This document shows positions 40,846-49,431 of a DNA stretch of 64,000 bases, piece by piece (the stretch's first letter is position 1; each line of letters opens with the position of its first letter). Below the pieces are notes generated by a model. It was not told the DNA's origin. It searched no databases and saw only the letters and a list, made by a program, of their open reading frames with translations. The DNA comes from Streptantibioticus_A sp037034305. GTDB lineage: Bacteria; Actinomycetota; Actinomycetes; Streptomycetales; Streptomycetaceae. The translations under genes were made by a program, and so were the position numbers. The stretch spans positions 41,719 through 105,718 of the forward strand of contig JBAGJY010000024.1 of NCBI GenBank assembly GCA_037034305.1. The letters run 5' to 3'.

Positions 40846-41358
40846 ATGACAGACCCCACGACACGATCAGCTGATCCCCGCCAGCAGGCGTGGGCCCTGT
40901 TGCAGCGGTTCGTCGAGGCCCAGAACCGCCGAGCCGAACTCGCCGAGGTGCTCGGGTTCCGCCTCGGCGGTGGCCGGGGGAAGGTCCTCTTCCAGCTCCG
41001 CGAGGGACCCGCGACCCTTGGCCAACTCGCCCAGGCCAACGGCCTGGACGCCCCCTATGCCACTTTGATCGTCGACAAGCTGGAGGACCAGGGCCTCGTC
41101 GAACGGCGCCCACACCCCGACGACAGGCGTCGCAAGCTGGTTGCCCTCACCGCCACCGGGCGCGAGACCATCGCGACCGCCGACGCCGTACTGCTGCGCC
41201 CGCCCGCGGCGATCAGCAGCCTGCCGCCCGACGACCTCGCCCGGCTCACCGAACTCCTCACCCGACTGCTCGATGCGCACACCGCAGAAGCCGAAGCGCC
41301 AGCGGCACCGGCTCCCGCTCGACCGGCTCGCGGATCAGGCAGGAGCCGGTCGCGGTGA
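40846..41358 (+). CDS. MarR-family transcriptional regulator
   Basis: 170 residues from ATG 40846 (GTG at 40834 in frame is possible). Winged helix-turn-helix: FQLREGPATLGQLAQANGLD, then YATLIVDKLEDQGLVERRPH as recognition helix, and wing PDDRRRKLVALTATG, the hallmark DDRR-x-K-x2-x-L-T-x-x-G. Basic Ala/Pro/Arg-rich tail. It probably represses the upstream SDR gene and responds to a small aromatic ligand or oxidant; no redox Cys is seen. Confidence 0.9.
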   Translation: MTDPTTRSADPRQQAWALLQRFVEAQNRRAELAEVLGFRLGGGRGKVLFQLREGPATLGQLAQANGLDAPYATLIVDKLEDQGLVERRPHPDDRRRKLVALTATGRETIATADAVLLRPPAAISSLPPDDLARLTELLTRLLDAHTAEAEAPAAPAPARPARGSGRSRSR

Positions 41359-41427
41359 GCAGCAGGCCGTGATCCCGACCTCGTCGCCGCCTCGCTCGAG
41401 TAGCGCGGTGAGGCGGCGGCCCGGGGG

Positions 41428-42336
41428 TCAGGGCGTGAGGATGACCTTGCCGCGGGCGCGGCGGGCCTCGATGTCCGCGTGAGCCTGGGCGGCCTCGGCG
41501 AGCGGGTAGACGCTCCCGATGGGGACGTCGAGCTCGCCGACGGCGATGAGGTCAGCCAGTTGCGGCAGCGCCTGCCAGAACCGGTCGGCCGGGTCGGTGC
41601 CGGTGAAACGTACGCCGTGCCGCGCGGCGGCCATGTCGGCGATGGTGATCACCCGGGCCGCGTCGCCGACCAGGGCGATCGAGTCCGGCAGTACGCCCGC
41701 GCCGGAGGCGTCGAAGACGTGGTCCACCCCCTGCGGGGCGGCGGCCCGTACCCTGCGCACCCAGCCCTCGCCGTAGGGGACCGCGGTGGCGCCGAGCGCG
41801 GTGACGCGCTCGATGTCGCGGTCGCCGGCGGTGCCGACAACGGTGATGCCCCGGGAGACGGCGAGTTGGACGGCGATCGTCCCGACGCTGCCGCCCGCGC
41901 CGTGCACCAGCAGGGTGTCGCCCTTCTTGGCACCGAGGTGGTGCAGGCCGCGGTAGGCGGTCTCCCCCACGGTGATCACGGCGGCGGCGGTGTCGAAGGA
42001 GACCTCCTTCGGCTTGGCGACCGGCTGGTCCAGCAGCGCGTACTCGCTGTAGCCGCCGACGGAGGCGGCGCCGAAGACCTCGTCGCCGACCGAGGCGGTG
42101 GCGGCCTCGCCGACCTTGTCGACGACGCCAGCCACGTCCCAGCCCGGCACCACCGGGAACTCGACGGGGAAGATGCCGTCCATCATCCCCGAGCGGATCT
42201 TCAGGTCGATCGGGTTGACGGCGGCCGCCCGGACCTTGACACGGACCTGGCCCGGACCCGGCTCGGGGGTGTCGACCTCGGCCGGGGTGAGCACGTCCGG
42301 CCCACCGTAGCGGGAGTAGGTGATCGCGGTGGACAT
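41428..42336 (-). CDS. NADP-dependent quinone oxidoreductase (zinc-free MDR)
   Basis: 302 residues from ATG 42336 with GGAG six nt upstream. GroES-like N-terminal half with AAAVNPIDLKIRSG and FPVVPGWDVAGVV, then nucleotide-binding half with LLVHGAGGSVGTIAVQLA. The Cys/His zinc ligands of alcohol dehydrogenases are absent, placing it with the QOR/zeta-crystallin group. Divergent from a TetR gene across operator-like palindromes, the usual layout for TetR-repressed quinone reductases. Likely defends against quinones or electrophiles. Confidence 0.93.
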   Translation of the reverse strand: MSTAITYSRYGGPDVLTPAEVDTPEPGPGQVRVKVRAAAVNPIDLKIRSGMMDGIFPVEFPVVPGWDVAGVVDKVGEAATASVGDEVFGAASVGGYSEYALLDQPVAKPKEVSFDTAAAVITVGETAYRGLHHLGAKKGDTLLVHGAGGSVGTIAVQLAVSRGITVVGTAGDRDIERVTALGATAVPYGEGWVRRVRAAAPQGVDHVFDASGAGVLPDSIALVGDAARVITIADMAAARHGVRFTGTDPADRFWQALPQLADLIAVGELDVPIGSVYPLAEAAQAHADIEARRARGKVILTP

Positions 42337-42376
42337 CGAGAACTCCAGAAGGGGAAGGCAGAAGGCACACGCTGAA

Positions 42377-42472
42377 TCATTCAGGCTGTGTGATTACCTC
42401 TCCGGTGTATCACACGCAGTGTGTGAAACGTGGAGGCGAAGCAGGGTAAGCTTCATCACACGCTGTGTATGA
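42377..42472. promoter_or_regulatory. Repeated TetR operator-like palindromes
   Basis: TCACACGCAGTGTGTGA (42410-42426) has perfect 6-bp arms. TCACACGCTGTGTATGA (42456-42472) shares the same 17-bp design with one arm mismatch. A weaker version, TCATTCAGGCTGTGTGA, lies at 42377-42393. They occupy the space between the divergent quinone oxidoreductase and the TetR gene; a TATGAT hexamer overlaps the second site. Best read as autoregulatory and target operators. Confidence 0.7.
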
Positions 42473-42492
42473 TTTCTGGATAGCATGGGCTC

Positions 42493-43131
42493 ATGCCGTC
42501 CAAGCCGCCCGTCCACCGGCGTCCGCCGGATCCGAGCAACCCCCGCGTCCAGCGCACCCGCGCCCGCATCCTGGTCGTGGCCCGCGAACTGCTGCCCGAG
42601 GTCGGGCTGACCGGGTTGACCACCGCTCTCCTGGCCGAACGTGCCGGAGTCACCCGGCAGACCCTGTACCGGCACTGGCCCAACCGCGCGGCGCTGCTCA
42701 CCGACCTCACTCTGGAGGGTCCCGACGTCGGCTACCCCGAACCCGGCACCGACGTACGCGCCGTCGCCACCGCCTGGCTGGTCAGCCTGCGCGCCGGCAT
42801 CACCGTCCCCGCCACCCGCACCGCCGCACTGGCCATCGCCGCCGAAGCCGACCACGATCCGGACAGCGCCCAGGCCATGGCCCGGCTCATAGAGGACCGC
42901 CTCGCCGCCTTGAACAAGCTGCTGGAGCCCTCCGGCCTGCAGATCACCGGCGAGCAGTACAGCCTGCTGTACGGCCCGCTGCTCGTCCGCCTCTTCTTCG
43001 ACCGCGCCGAGGCCACCGACGAGTTCATCGACACCGTCGTCAACCAGTGGCTCACCACCGTCGGACACCCGGGCGAGCACCAGCGGTACGCGAACTCGCC
43101 CACCGACCGACCGGCGTCCCCGCGGGACTGA
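42493..43131 (+). CDS. TetR/AcrR-family transcriptional regulator
   Basis: 212 residues. N-terminal helix-turn-helix: RILVVARELLPEVGLTGLTT, then LLAERAGVTRQTLYRHWPNR, residues 25-72. C-terminal all-helical ligand domain to about 190, then a short polar tail. Divergent from the quinone oxidoreductase gene; repeated palindromes in the shared promoter suggest it represses both. Ligand is probably a quinone or hydrophobic electrophile. Confidence 0.92.
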   Translation: MPSKPPVHRRPPDPSNPRVQRTRARILVVARELLPEVGLTGLTTALLAERAGVTRQTLYRHWPNRAALLTDLTLEGPDVGYPEPGTDVRAVATAWLVSLRAGITVPATRTAALAIAAEADHDPDSAQAMARLIEDRLAALNKLLEPSGLQITGEQYSLLYGPLLVRLFFDRAEATDEFIDTVVNQWLTTVGHPGEHQRYANSPTDRPASPRD

Positions 43132-43231
43132 CCGCCCCGCGCAGGTCTCCGGTTCCGTCGTGTGGTCAGCGCCCGGGCGGTCTCAGCGCGGGCGGCGCAT
43201 CAGCGCGGGCGGCGACGAGCAGGCGCTGGGC

Positions 43232-44449
43232 ATGCGCACTGTGGAGGTGTTGAGCGACGAAGCCACGGCGGTGGCCCGGGCTTCGGTACGGGCCTGGAGC
43301 GGGCCTGGGCGGCAGCGGGACCTGGCCGTCCAGTCACTCAAGGCGGCGGGCGCCGCGGTGGCCGCGTGGCTGATCGCGGGGACCTGGCTGCGGGACCCCG
43401 CGGCGCTGATGGCTCCCTGGGTCGCGGTGGTCCTGGTGCAGACGACGGTGTACCGGTCGGTGCGCAACGGGATCCAGCAGTTGGTCGCGATCGCGGTGGG
43501 CACGCTGCTGGCCGCCGGGGCGCACACGGCCACCGGTAGCGTGACCGTCTCGATGGCGCTGGTGCTGCCGTTGATGATGCTGCTGAGCAACTGGCCGCAC
43601 TTCGGCGACCAGGGCATCTACGGTCCGACGACGGCGCTGTTCACGCTGGCCTCGCCGCCGGTGTCGGCGCTGACCGTCACGCACCGGCTGCTGGAGGCGG
43701 GGCTCGGCGCGGTCGTCGGGATCGGTGTCAACGCGCTCGTCCTGCCGCCCGTTCACCTCAGGGACGTGCGTCGGCACATCCGCGGGCTCGGGGAGGGCTC
43801 AGCCGACGTCCTCGACGCCGTGGCCGAGGGGCTGACCGGCGGGCAGTGGGACGCCGAGGCCGCGGCTGGCTGGGAGCGTCGCGCCGACGCGCTCCACGAC
43901 CGCCTCACCGCGCTGCGCCATGCCCGGCAGTGGGCGAACGAGAGCTCGCGGATGAATCCGCGCCTACGGCGTCTCGGTCGGCCCCACGCCCCGGCCCCGC
44001 CCGCCGCGGAGGACAACCGCTGGGCGGCGGTCGTCGAGGCGGTCACGGCGATCACCCGTACGCTCGCCCGCACGTCGAGCGCGGAGCGGCTGCAGGGCTA
44101 TCCGGACGCGGCCACGCTGTGCGGCTACGCCCGGTTGCTCGCGGGGCTCGCCGCGCTGTCGCGGGCGCGCGCCGCGCTGCTGGCAGCGGCCGGGGACGGT
44201 GAGGCGGGCGGTGGTGACGCCGACGTGTTCGGCGAGGCGCTGGAGTCCTGCCGACGCGAACTGGCCCTGCTACAGCAGGAGTTGCCGCGGCAGGCGAACG
44301 GCGGCCCGCCGCAGATCGCCGGATTCGGGACGTTGCTGGTCCACGCGGCCGACGTCCTGGTGGACCTCACGCCCTGGGAGGAGGCGGTCAGCGACCGGTA
44401 CGGACGCGCTGGTCCAGGCGGCACGCCGCACGCTCGTCAGGGGCGGTGA
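43232..44449 (+). CDS. FUSC-family membrane protein (aromatic-acid exporter-like)
   Basis: 405 residues from ATG 43232. About six hydrophobic segments in residues 35-180, including ALMAPWVAVVLVQTTVYRSV and the FUSC-type stretch GIYGPTTALFTLASPPVSAL. The C-terminal half (about 180-405) is soluble, helical and Arg/Ala-rich. It belongs to the FUSC/ALMT-like exporters, here a half-size version with one membrane unit. May export weak aromatic acids. Its closeness to the TetR gene (100 bp downstream, same strand) suggests co-regulation. Confidence 0.82.
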   Translation: MRTVEVLSDEATAVARASVRAWSGPGRQRDLAVQSLKAAGAAVAAWLIAGTWLRDPAALMAPWVAVVLVQTTVYRSVRNGIQQLVAIAVGTLLAAGAHTATGSVTVSMALVLPLMMLLSNWPHFGDQGIYGPTTALFTLASPPVSALTVTHRLLEAGLGAVVGIGVNALVLPPVHLRDVRRHIRGLGEGSADVLDAVAEGLTGGQWDAEAAAGWERRADALHDRLTALRHARQWANESSRMNPRLRRLGRPHAPAPPAAEDNRWAAVVEAVTAITRTLARTSSAERLQGYPDAATLCGYARLLAGLAALSRARAALLAAAGDGEAGGGDADVFGEALESCRRELALLQQELPRQANGGPPQIAGFGTLLVHAADVLVDLTPWEEAVSDRYGRAGPGGTPHARQGR

Positions 44450-44758
44450 GCCGCTCGTGCGCCGGGGCCGTGCACTCGGCCGCGGGACGTCGTGCCGCCG
44501 TCCGGCCGTCTGCGGCGTCGCAGCGCCGCAGGGGCCGCGAAGTCCTGCGGTGGCCCGTCGCACCCCCTCTCGTCGCTCAGGGGTCACGGGCCGCGGGAAG
44601 GACGTGCTGGGCGTGTCCCACGGTCGTCGCAGGGCGCGCTGGCGGGCCTGGTTTGCCTCGCGCGGACGGCGGGGTACCCGTGACCCGCTGGAAGGCGCCC
44701 GTCGTGGTGGGACCACGACGGGATCGAAGCCTCCGCGGCCGTGGAAGGGACGGGTGCT
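44450..44758. other. Intergenic, nothing recognised
   Basis: About 310 bp ahead of the molybdenum oxidoreductase. High G/C, no conserved frame; presumably holds the promoter of the downstream two-gene operon. Confidence 0.4.
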
Positions 44759-47167
44759 ATGGCCGACCGGATCACTGATGTGTGGGGTGAGCGCACGCCG
44801 TTCGCTGCCGGGGAACGGTGGCCGCAGCGCGTCGATCAGTTCCTCACCGTCCCCGCGGAGCGTGTGGAGCGGTGGGTGCCGTCGGCCTGCGTGTTGTGTT
44901 CCAACGGCTGCGGGATGGACGTCGCCGTGGCCGACGGGCGCATCGTGGGGGTGCGGGGCCGTGCCGCGGACCGCGTCAACCACGGTCGGCTGGGGCCCAA
45001 GGGTCTGTTCGGCTGGCAGGCGAACAACTCCCGCGAGCGGCTCACCGAGCCCCTGGTACGCGTCGGCGCGCAACTGCGGCCGACGAACTGGGAGACCGCC
45101 ATGGACGTGATCGTCGCCCGGTCGAAGGAGGTGCTGGCCGAGCACGGGCCGCTGGCGACGGCGTTCTACACCAGCGGCCAGCTGTTCGCCGAGGAGTACT
45201 ACGCCCAGACGCTGATCGCCCGCGGCGGCATCGGTACCCCGCACCTGGACGGCAACACCCGGCTGTGCACGGCGACGGCCGAGTGGGCGCTGGTCGAGAG
45301 CTTCGGCAGCGACGGCGACCCCGGCTCGTACACCGACATCGACCTGTGCGACACGCTCTTCCTCGTCGGGCACAACGTGGCCGAGACCCAGACGGTCCTG
45401 TGGTCACGCATGCTGGACCGGCTACGCGGCCCGGACCGCCCCCGGGTGGTCGTCATCGACCCCCGTCAGACCCCGACGGCCCGCGAGGCCGACGTGCACC
45501 TGGCCATCCGGCCCGGCACCAACGTGGCCGTCCTCAACGCCATCCTTGGCGAGCTGATCGCCCACGACTGGATCGACCGCGCCTTCGTGGACGCCCACAC
45601 CACCGGCTTCGCGGAGTTGGCACAGGTGGTGGCGCACTACCCGCCGCAGCGGGCGGCTGAGGTCTGCGGGGTCCCCGCCGAGGCGATCCGGGAGGCCGCC
45701 CGCGTCATCGGCACCGGCACGCGCCTGGTCTCCACCGTGCTGCAGGGCGTCTACCAGTCCCACCAGGCGACCGCGGCCGCCGTGCAAGTCAACAACGTCA
45801 ACCTGCTGCGCGGCATGATCGGCCGCCCCGGGTGCACGGTGTTCCAGATGAACGGTCAGCCCACTGCCGAGAACACCCGCGAGACCGGTGCCAACGGCGC
45901 CCTGCCGGGTTTCCGCAACTGGCAGAACGACGCTCACGTCCGCGAACTGGCCGACGCCTGGAACATCGATGCGTTGCGGATCCCGCACTGGGCGCCGCCC
46001 ACTCACGCGATGGAGATCTTCCGGCACTGCGAGGACGGTTCGATCCGCTTCCTGTGGGTGACCGGCACCAACCCGGCCGTCTCCCTGCCCGAGTTGCACC
46101 GCATTCGCGCCATCTACGGGCAGGACCGGCTCTTCCTGGTGGTCAGCGACGCCTTTCCCACCGAGACCACCGCACTGGCCGACGTGGTCCTGCCCGCCGC
46201 CCTGTGGGGTGAGAAGACCGGCTGTTACACCAACGCCGACCGCACCGTGCACCTGTCCGAGCAGGCCGTCGACCCGCCCGGCCAGGCCAGGAGCGACTTC
46301 GAGATCCTGCTGGAGTACGCCCGTCGCATGGAGTTCACGGACAACGACGGTCAGCCGCTGGTGAACTGGACGTGCCCCGAGGACGCCTGGCGGGACTTCA
46401 CCGAGCTGACCCGCGGCCGTCCCTGCGACCAGAGCGCCCTGACCTACGACAAGCTGCGCGACAGCGGCGGCGTGCAGTGGCCCTGCACCGAGCAGGCCCC
46501 CGACGGAACCGAGCGGCTCTACACCGACCACGACTTCTTCACCGCCCCCGACATCTGCGAGGACTACGGGCACGACCTGGTCACCGGTGCGCAGAACGAA
46601 GCAGACGAGTACCGGGCGCACGACCCGGGCGGGCGTGCGGTCATCAAAGCGGCCCACTATCTGCCGCCGCACGAGCCGGTGGACGAGGAGTACCCGCTAC
46701 AGCTCACCACCGGCCGCAAGGTCTACCACTGGCACACCCGCACCAAGACAGCACGAGCACCGCAACTACAGGCCGCCGCCCCGGACGCATGGGCGGAACT
46801 CCACCCCGATGACGCCGCCCAACTCGGCATCGCCGACGGCGACTTGGTACGGGTCCGCTCCCGCCGCGGCGCGATCGAGGCCCCCGCCGTCCTGCGGGGA
46901 CACCGGCCCGGGGTGGTGTTCGTCCCGTTCCACTACGGCTACTTCGACCAGGCCGACCCCGACCGGCACAACCGAGCGGCCAACGAACTCACCCGCACCG
47001 AGTGGGACCCGGTCTCCAAGCAGCCGATCTACAAGGTGACCGCCGTGCGCGTACAGAAGATCGCCGACGCGGCAGTCGGCGGCCGACCCGTCGTGATCAG
47101 CGAGCCGGGCCTGTCAGCCACCCGCGACGACGGCCCGGCGGGCGGCGCGGCGAGGGGCGCGTCATGA
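44759..47167 (+). CDS. Molybdopterin (bis-MGD) oxidoreductase, nitrate reductase/formate dehydrogenase-like
   Basis: 802 residues from ATG 44759 (AAGGG upstream). N-terminal Fe-S region reads CVLCSNGC, giving Cys44, Cys47 and Cys51, but the expected fourth Cys is Gly79 in RLGPKGLFGW where most relatives have CPKG. Cys170 in NTRLCTATAEW is the probable Mo ligand. MGD-binding domains follow (LFLVGHNVAETQ, VVVIDPRQTPTAREAD, FLWVTGTNPAVS, DVVLPAALWGEKTG), and the C-terminal molydopterin-dinucleotide domain contains LQLTTGRKVYHWHTRTKTAR. No Tat signal, so cytoplasmic. The last base of the coding sequence overlaps the next gene (ATGA), implying coupled synthesis. Reaction unknown. Confidence 0.92.
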   Translation: MADRITDVWGERTPFAAGERWPQRVDQFLTVPAERVERWVPSACVLCSNGCGMDVAVADGRIVGVRGRAADRVNHGRLGPKGLFGWQANNSRERLTEPLVRVGAQLRPTNWETAMDVIVARSKEVLAEHGPLATAFYTSGQLFAEEYYAQTLIARGGIGTPHLDGNTRLCTATAEWALVESFGSDGDPGSYTDIDLCDTLFLVGHNVAETQTVLWSRMLDRLRGPDRPRVVVIDPRQTPTAREADVHLAIRPGTNVAVLNAILGELIAHDWIDRAFVDAHTTGFAELAQVVAHYPPQRAAEVCGVPAEAIREAARVIGTGTRLVSTVLQGVYQSHQATAAAVQVNNVNLLRGMIGRPGCTVFQMNGQPTAENTRETGANGALPGFRNWQNDAHVRELADAWNIDALRIPHWAPPTHAMEIFRHCEDGSIRFLWVTGTNPAVSLPELHRIRAIYGQDRLFLVVSDAFPTETTALADVVLPAALWGEKTGCYTNADRTVHLSEQAVDPPGQARSDFEILLEYARRMEFTDNDGQPLVNWTCPEDAWRDFTELTRGRPCDQSALTYDKLRDSGGVQWPCTEQAPDGTERLYTDHDFFTAPDICEDYGHDLVTGAQNEADEYRAHDPGGRAVIKAAHYLPPHEPVDEEYPLQLTTGRKVYHWHTRTKTARAPQLQAAAPDAWAELHPDDAAQLGIADGDLVRVRSRRGAIEAPAVLRGHRPGVVFVPFHYGYFDQADPDRHNRAANELTRTEWDPVSKQPIYKVTAVRVQKIADAAVGGRPVVISEPGLSATRDDGPAGGAARGAS

Positions 47168-47661
47168 ACAAGATCGGCAAGCTGCTGGAGGAACTCCACG
47201 ACGCCGAGACCGACCTGGCCGAGGAGTACCGCGCGGTCGCCGAGCGGCAGGCCACCGACCACGGCACCCGCTACCCCTGTCACACTCTGGCCACCCAGTG
47301 CGACCAGCACGCCGAGCGGATCCGTGGTTGGGCCCAACGCTTCGACAAGGACATCTCGGCCCCCAAACGGTCCGACACTCTCGCCTCGGCCGCGGGGGCG
47401 CTGCGGCACAAGACCTCGGAGGCCTTCGCGCGCCGCCCGGAATCCGGGCTGCTGCTCCTGCGCGACCTGCGGCGGCTCTACCTGAAGGCCGAAGCGGTCA
47501 ACATTCACTGGATCATGCTCGGCCAGGTGGCCCAGGCAGTGCGCGACGAGGAGTTGCTGGAGGACGTCTCCGGGCTCCACCAGCAGACACTGACCCAGCT
47601 CAAGTGGCTCAAGACCCGCGTCAAGGACGCCTCGCCGCAGATCCTGACGGTTGCCGACTGA
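47164..47661 (+). CDS. Helical-bundle protein coupled to the Mo oxidoreductase
   Basis: 165 residues. ATG overlaps the stop of the oxidoreductase gene (ATGA), so translation is coupled. Sequence is almost wholly helical and charged: KIGKLLEELHDAETDLAEEY, HTLATQCDQHAERIRGWAQR and HQQTLTQLKWLKTRVKDASP. His and Glu spacing suggests a ferritin-like or DUF892-like four-helix bundle, but no defined family was recognised. Could be an electron-transfer or stability partner of the oxidoreductase. Confidence 0.8.
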   Translation: MNKIGKLLEELHDAETDLAEEYRAVAERQATDHGTRYPCHTLATQCDQHAERIRGWAQRFDKDISAPKRSDTLASAAGALRHKTSEAFARRPESGLLLLRDLRRLYLKAEAVNIHWIMLGQVAQAVRDEELLEDVSGLHQQTLTQLKWLKTRVKDASPQILTVAD

Positions 47662-47677
47662 CGAGATCGGCCGGGCG

Positions 47678-48202
47678 TCAGCCGGCGCCGATCGGGTCGG
47701 CTTGCAGGCGCTGGAGGAGCGCGGCGCGGTGCAGGTCGGTGAGGGGGGCGAGCAGATCCGGGTGGCGCAGCAGCGCCGCCGCCCGCAGGTCCGCGTCGTC
47801 GGGGTCGGTGAGCCTGCGGAAGTCGCAGGGCAGTCCGGCCAGGTGCTCGCACCCGGTGACGGCCGAGACCGCGTCGGCCGCCAGTGCGGGCGTGGTGAGC
47901 ATGCAGGCGGCCCAGCTGGCCACGACCTCGTCGACCCAGCTGCGCCAGGCGTACTCCGCCTCCTCGGTCGTGGCCGCGTCGGCTCCGGTGAGCCAGTCCA
48001 GTCGCGCGGACCCGCCGGGGCCGACGAGCGCGACCAGCGCGGCGTCGGCCACGGTCGGGTAGCGCAGCCAAGCGGCGACGGTGGCGGCCTGCCGAGCCTG
48101 CACCTGGGCGAGGGCGGCGTCCAGAGCACCGCCGGTCACCGGATAGGAGCGGACCAGCCACTGCGCCGTGGCGGCTATGACCGGGGAAAGGTCGGCGGAC
48201 AC
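47678..48202 (-). CDS. Conserved-looking helical protein, unknown function
   Basis: 174 residues from GTG 48202, seven nt after GGAGG. Alanine- and leucine-rich helices throughout: PVIAATAQWLVRSYPVTGGA, ATVAAWLRYPTVADAALVAL, a Trp-rich AWRSWVDEVVASWAACML, and LRRLTDPDDADLRAAALLRH-like segments. No signal or membrane helix is certain. Convergent with the helical-bundle gene, with 16 bp between stops. Not recognised. Confidence 0.65.
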   Translation of the reverse strand: MSADLSPVIAATAQWLVRSYPVTGGALDAALAQVQARQAATVAAWLRYPTVADAALVALVGPGGSARLDWLTGADAATTEEAEYAWRSWVDEVVASWAACMLTTPALAADAVSAVTGCEHLAGLPCDFRRLTDPDDADLRAAALLRHPDLLAPLTDLHRAALLQRLQADPIGAG

Positions 48203-48469
48203 AGCGTGGCCTCCTATTCTCTGGCACGAGGTGCTGGCTGGCCCTGTCGGGACCCGACGGACGGCTGCCCACCGTACACTTCGCCCCGAGTAGGGATAAA
48301 TGACCTGGGTCACGGCGTCTATCCGGCTTTCGGGGTTCCGTCCTCTTGCTCCCCCTCGCTCAGACCGCTGTTTCCCCCGCTGGCGGCGGGTACGCGGGCG
48401 GCATCGGGAGATGTACCGGCCGACGGTGCCGACGTGGGCCGTCGGCTACAGCAAGGAAGCGGGATCACC

Positions 48470-48697
48470 ATGGATGCACACAGCGAACACCATGACGACA
48501 AGGAATCCTCCCGGCGCAAGGCGCCCGAACGCGGCCCCGGTGCCCACTCCAGGCGCGAGCAGCCAGCCCAGGACAGAATCGTGCCCGGGACAGCGAGTGC
48601 GGCCGAGGGCTACTCACGCGGCGGTACGGCGGAAGGCGAGGCGCTCAAGGGTGTCGAGGCCGAAGGCAGGAAGCCCAAGGCCGCCGAAGAGGACTGA
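48470..48697 (+). CDS. Short hydrophilic protein, unknown
   Basis: 75 residues from ATG 48470, preceded by AAGGA. Highly charged and disordered in look: HSEHHDDKESSRRKAPERGP near the start and VEAEGRKPKAAEED at the end. Such Lys/Glu/Gly-rich small proteins are often stress-induced in actinomycetes, which would fit the neighbouring hemerythrins; that is inference. A strong hairpin follows 100 bp downstream. Confidence 0.55.
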   Translation: MDAHSEHHDDKESSRRKAPERGPGAHSRREQPAQDRIVPGTASAAEGYSRGGTAEGEALKGVEAEGRKPKAAEED

Positions 48698-48800
48698 CCC
48701 TCTCCCGCCGCCGCGAGCTGAGATCGCCAAGCCGCTGATCCCATCGGCCGCGGGGTGACGGAACGCTGTCGCCGCCGAACCGAGGACCGTCCACGCGCGA

Positions 48801-48827
48801 CGCCCGGCTGGGATACCCAGCCGGGCG
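48801..48827. terminator. Perfect 12-bp stem between convergent genes
   Basis: CGCCCGGCTGGG (48801-48812), loop ATA, and its exact complement (48816-48827). It lies between a plus-strand small gene and the minus-strand DUF6098 gene, so it can serve both. Confidence 0.8.
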
Positions 48828-48896
48828 CCCGCATGACTGCTCGGGGCCTGACGACCACCATCAGGTGGTGTGACGATCCCTGGGAAGCGGCAGGTG

Positions 48897-49361
48897 CTAG
48901 GGGCTTTCCGGCGGGCGGCGCATCGGTCCCCAGCGGCCTTCCTGGCGCGCCACTTCCTCTTCCGCTTCGGCGATGACCCGGTCGTCGATCCATGCGATGG
49001 GCCGGGCGTCGCACACCAGGGGTTCGTTGTCCGGGCCGCGCCCGACCTCCTCGCCGCGCAGGACCCACGGCCGCACCCCAGGCCCCTGCTCGCGCGGCAG
49101 GTGGCTGTAGTCGTAGAGCCGTCGGGCCACCCACAGCCGTACCGGGTGGCCAGCCCACCACGGTTCCAGGTCCAAGGCGTTCACCGACAGGCCCGGCAGC
49201 CGCACGCCGCTGAGGCTGTCGAGACTCTCCTCCTGCGCCACGTCGGCGCGCGGGTCGCGGGACCACCGTACGTACAGGCCCTGGCCTTGCTGGACCAGGG
49301 CCGCCACGTCGTCAAGCGACATGAGCGTCCCCAACGGCTCGCCGCGGGCAGAACTCATCAC
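48897..49361 (-). CDS. DUF6098 family protein
   Basis: 154 residues; the start is GTG 49361 or ATG 49358, with AGGTG just upstream. Features of the family: LYVRWSRDPRAD near 30, SGVRLPGLSVNALDLEPWW, ARRLYDYSHL and WVLRGEEVGRGPDNEPLV, then a Glu-rich helix EEEVARQEGRW. Cytoplasmic, function unknown; in actinomycetes it is often found with hemerythrin and stress genes, as here. It is 70 bp downstream of a hemerythrin gene on the same strand and probably co-transcribed. Confidence 0.8.
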   Translation of the reverse strand: MMSSARGEPLGTLMSLDDVAALVQQGQGLYVRWSRDPRADVAQEESLDSLSGVRLPGLSVNALDLEPWWAGHPVRLWVARRLYDYSHLPREQGPGVRPWVLRGEEVGRGPDNEPLVCDARPIAWIDDRVIAEAEEEVARQEGRWGPMRRPPESP

Positions 49362-49431
49362 GCACCTGCCGACTTCGCGTGCGGCCCGGCTCCTGCGTCG
49401 ACGGGATGCCTACCAGGTCGTCTGTTCGGGT

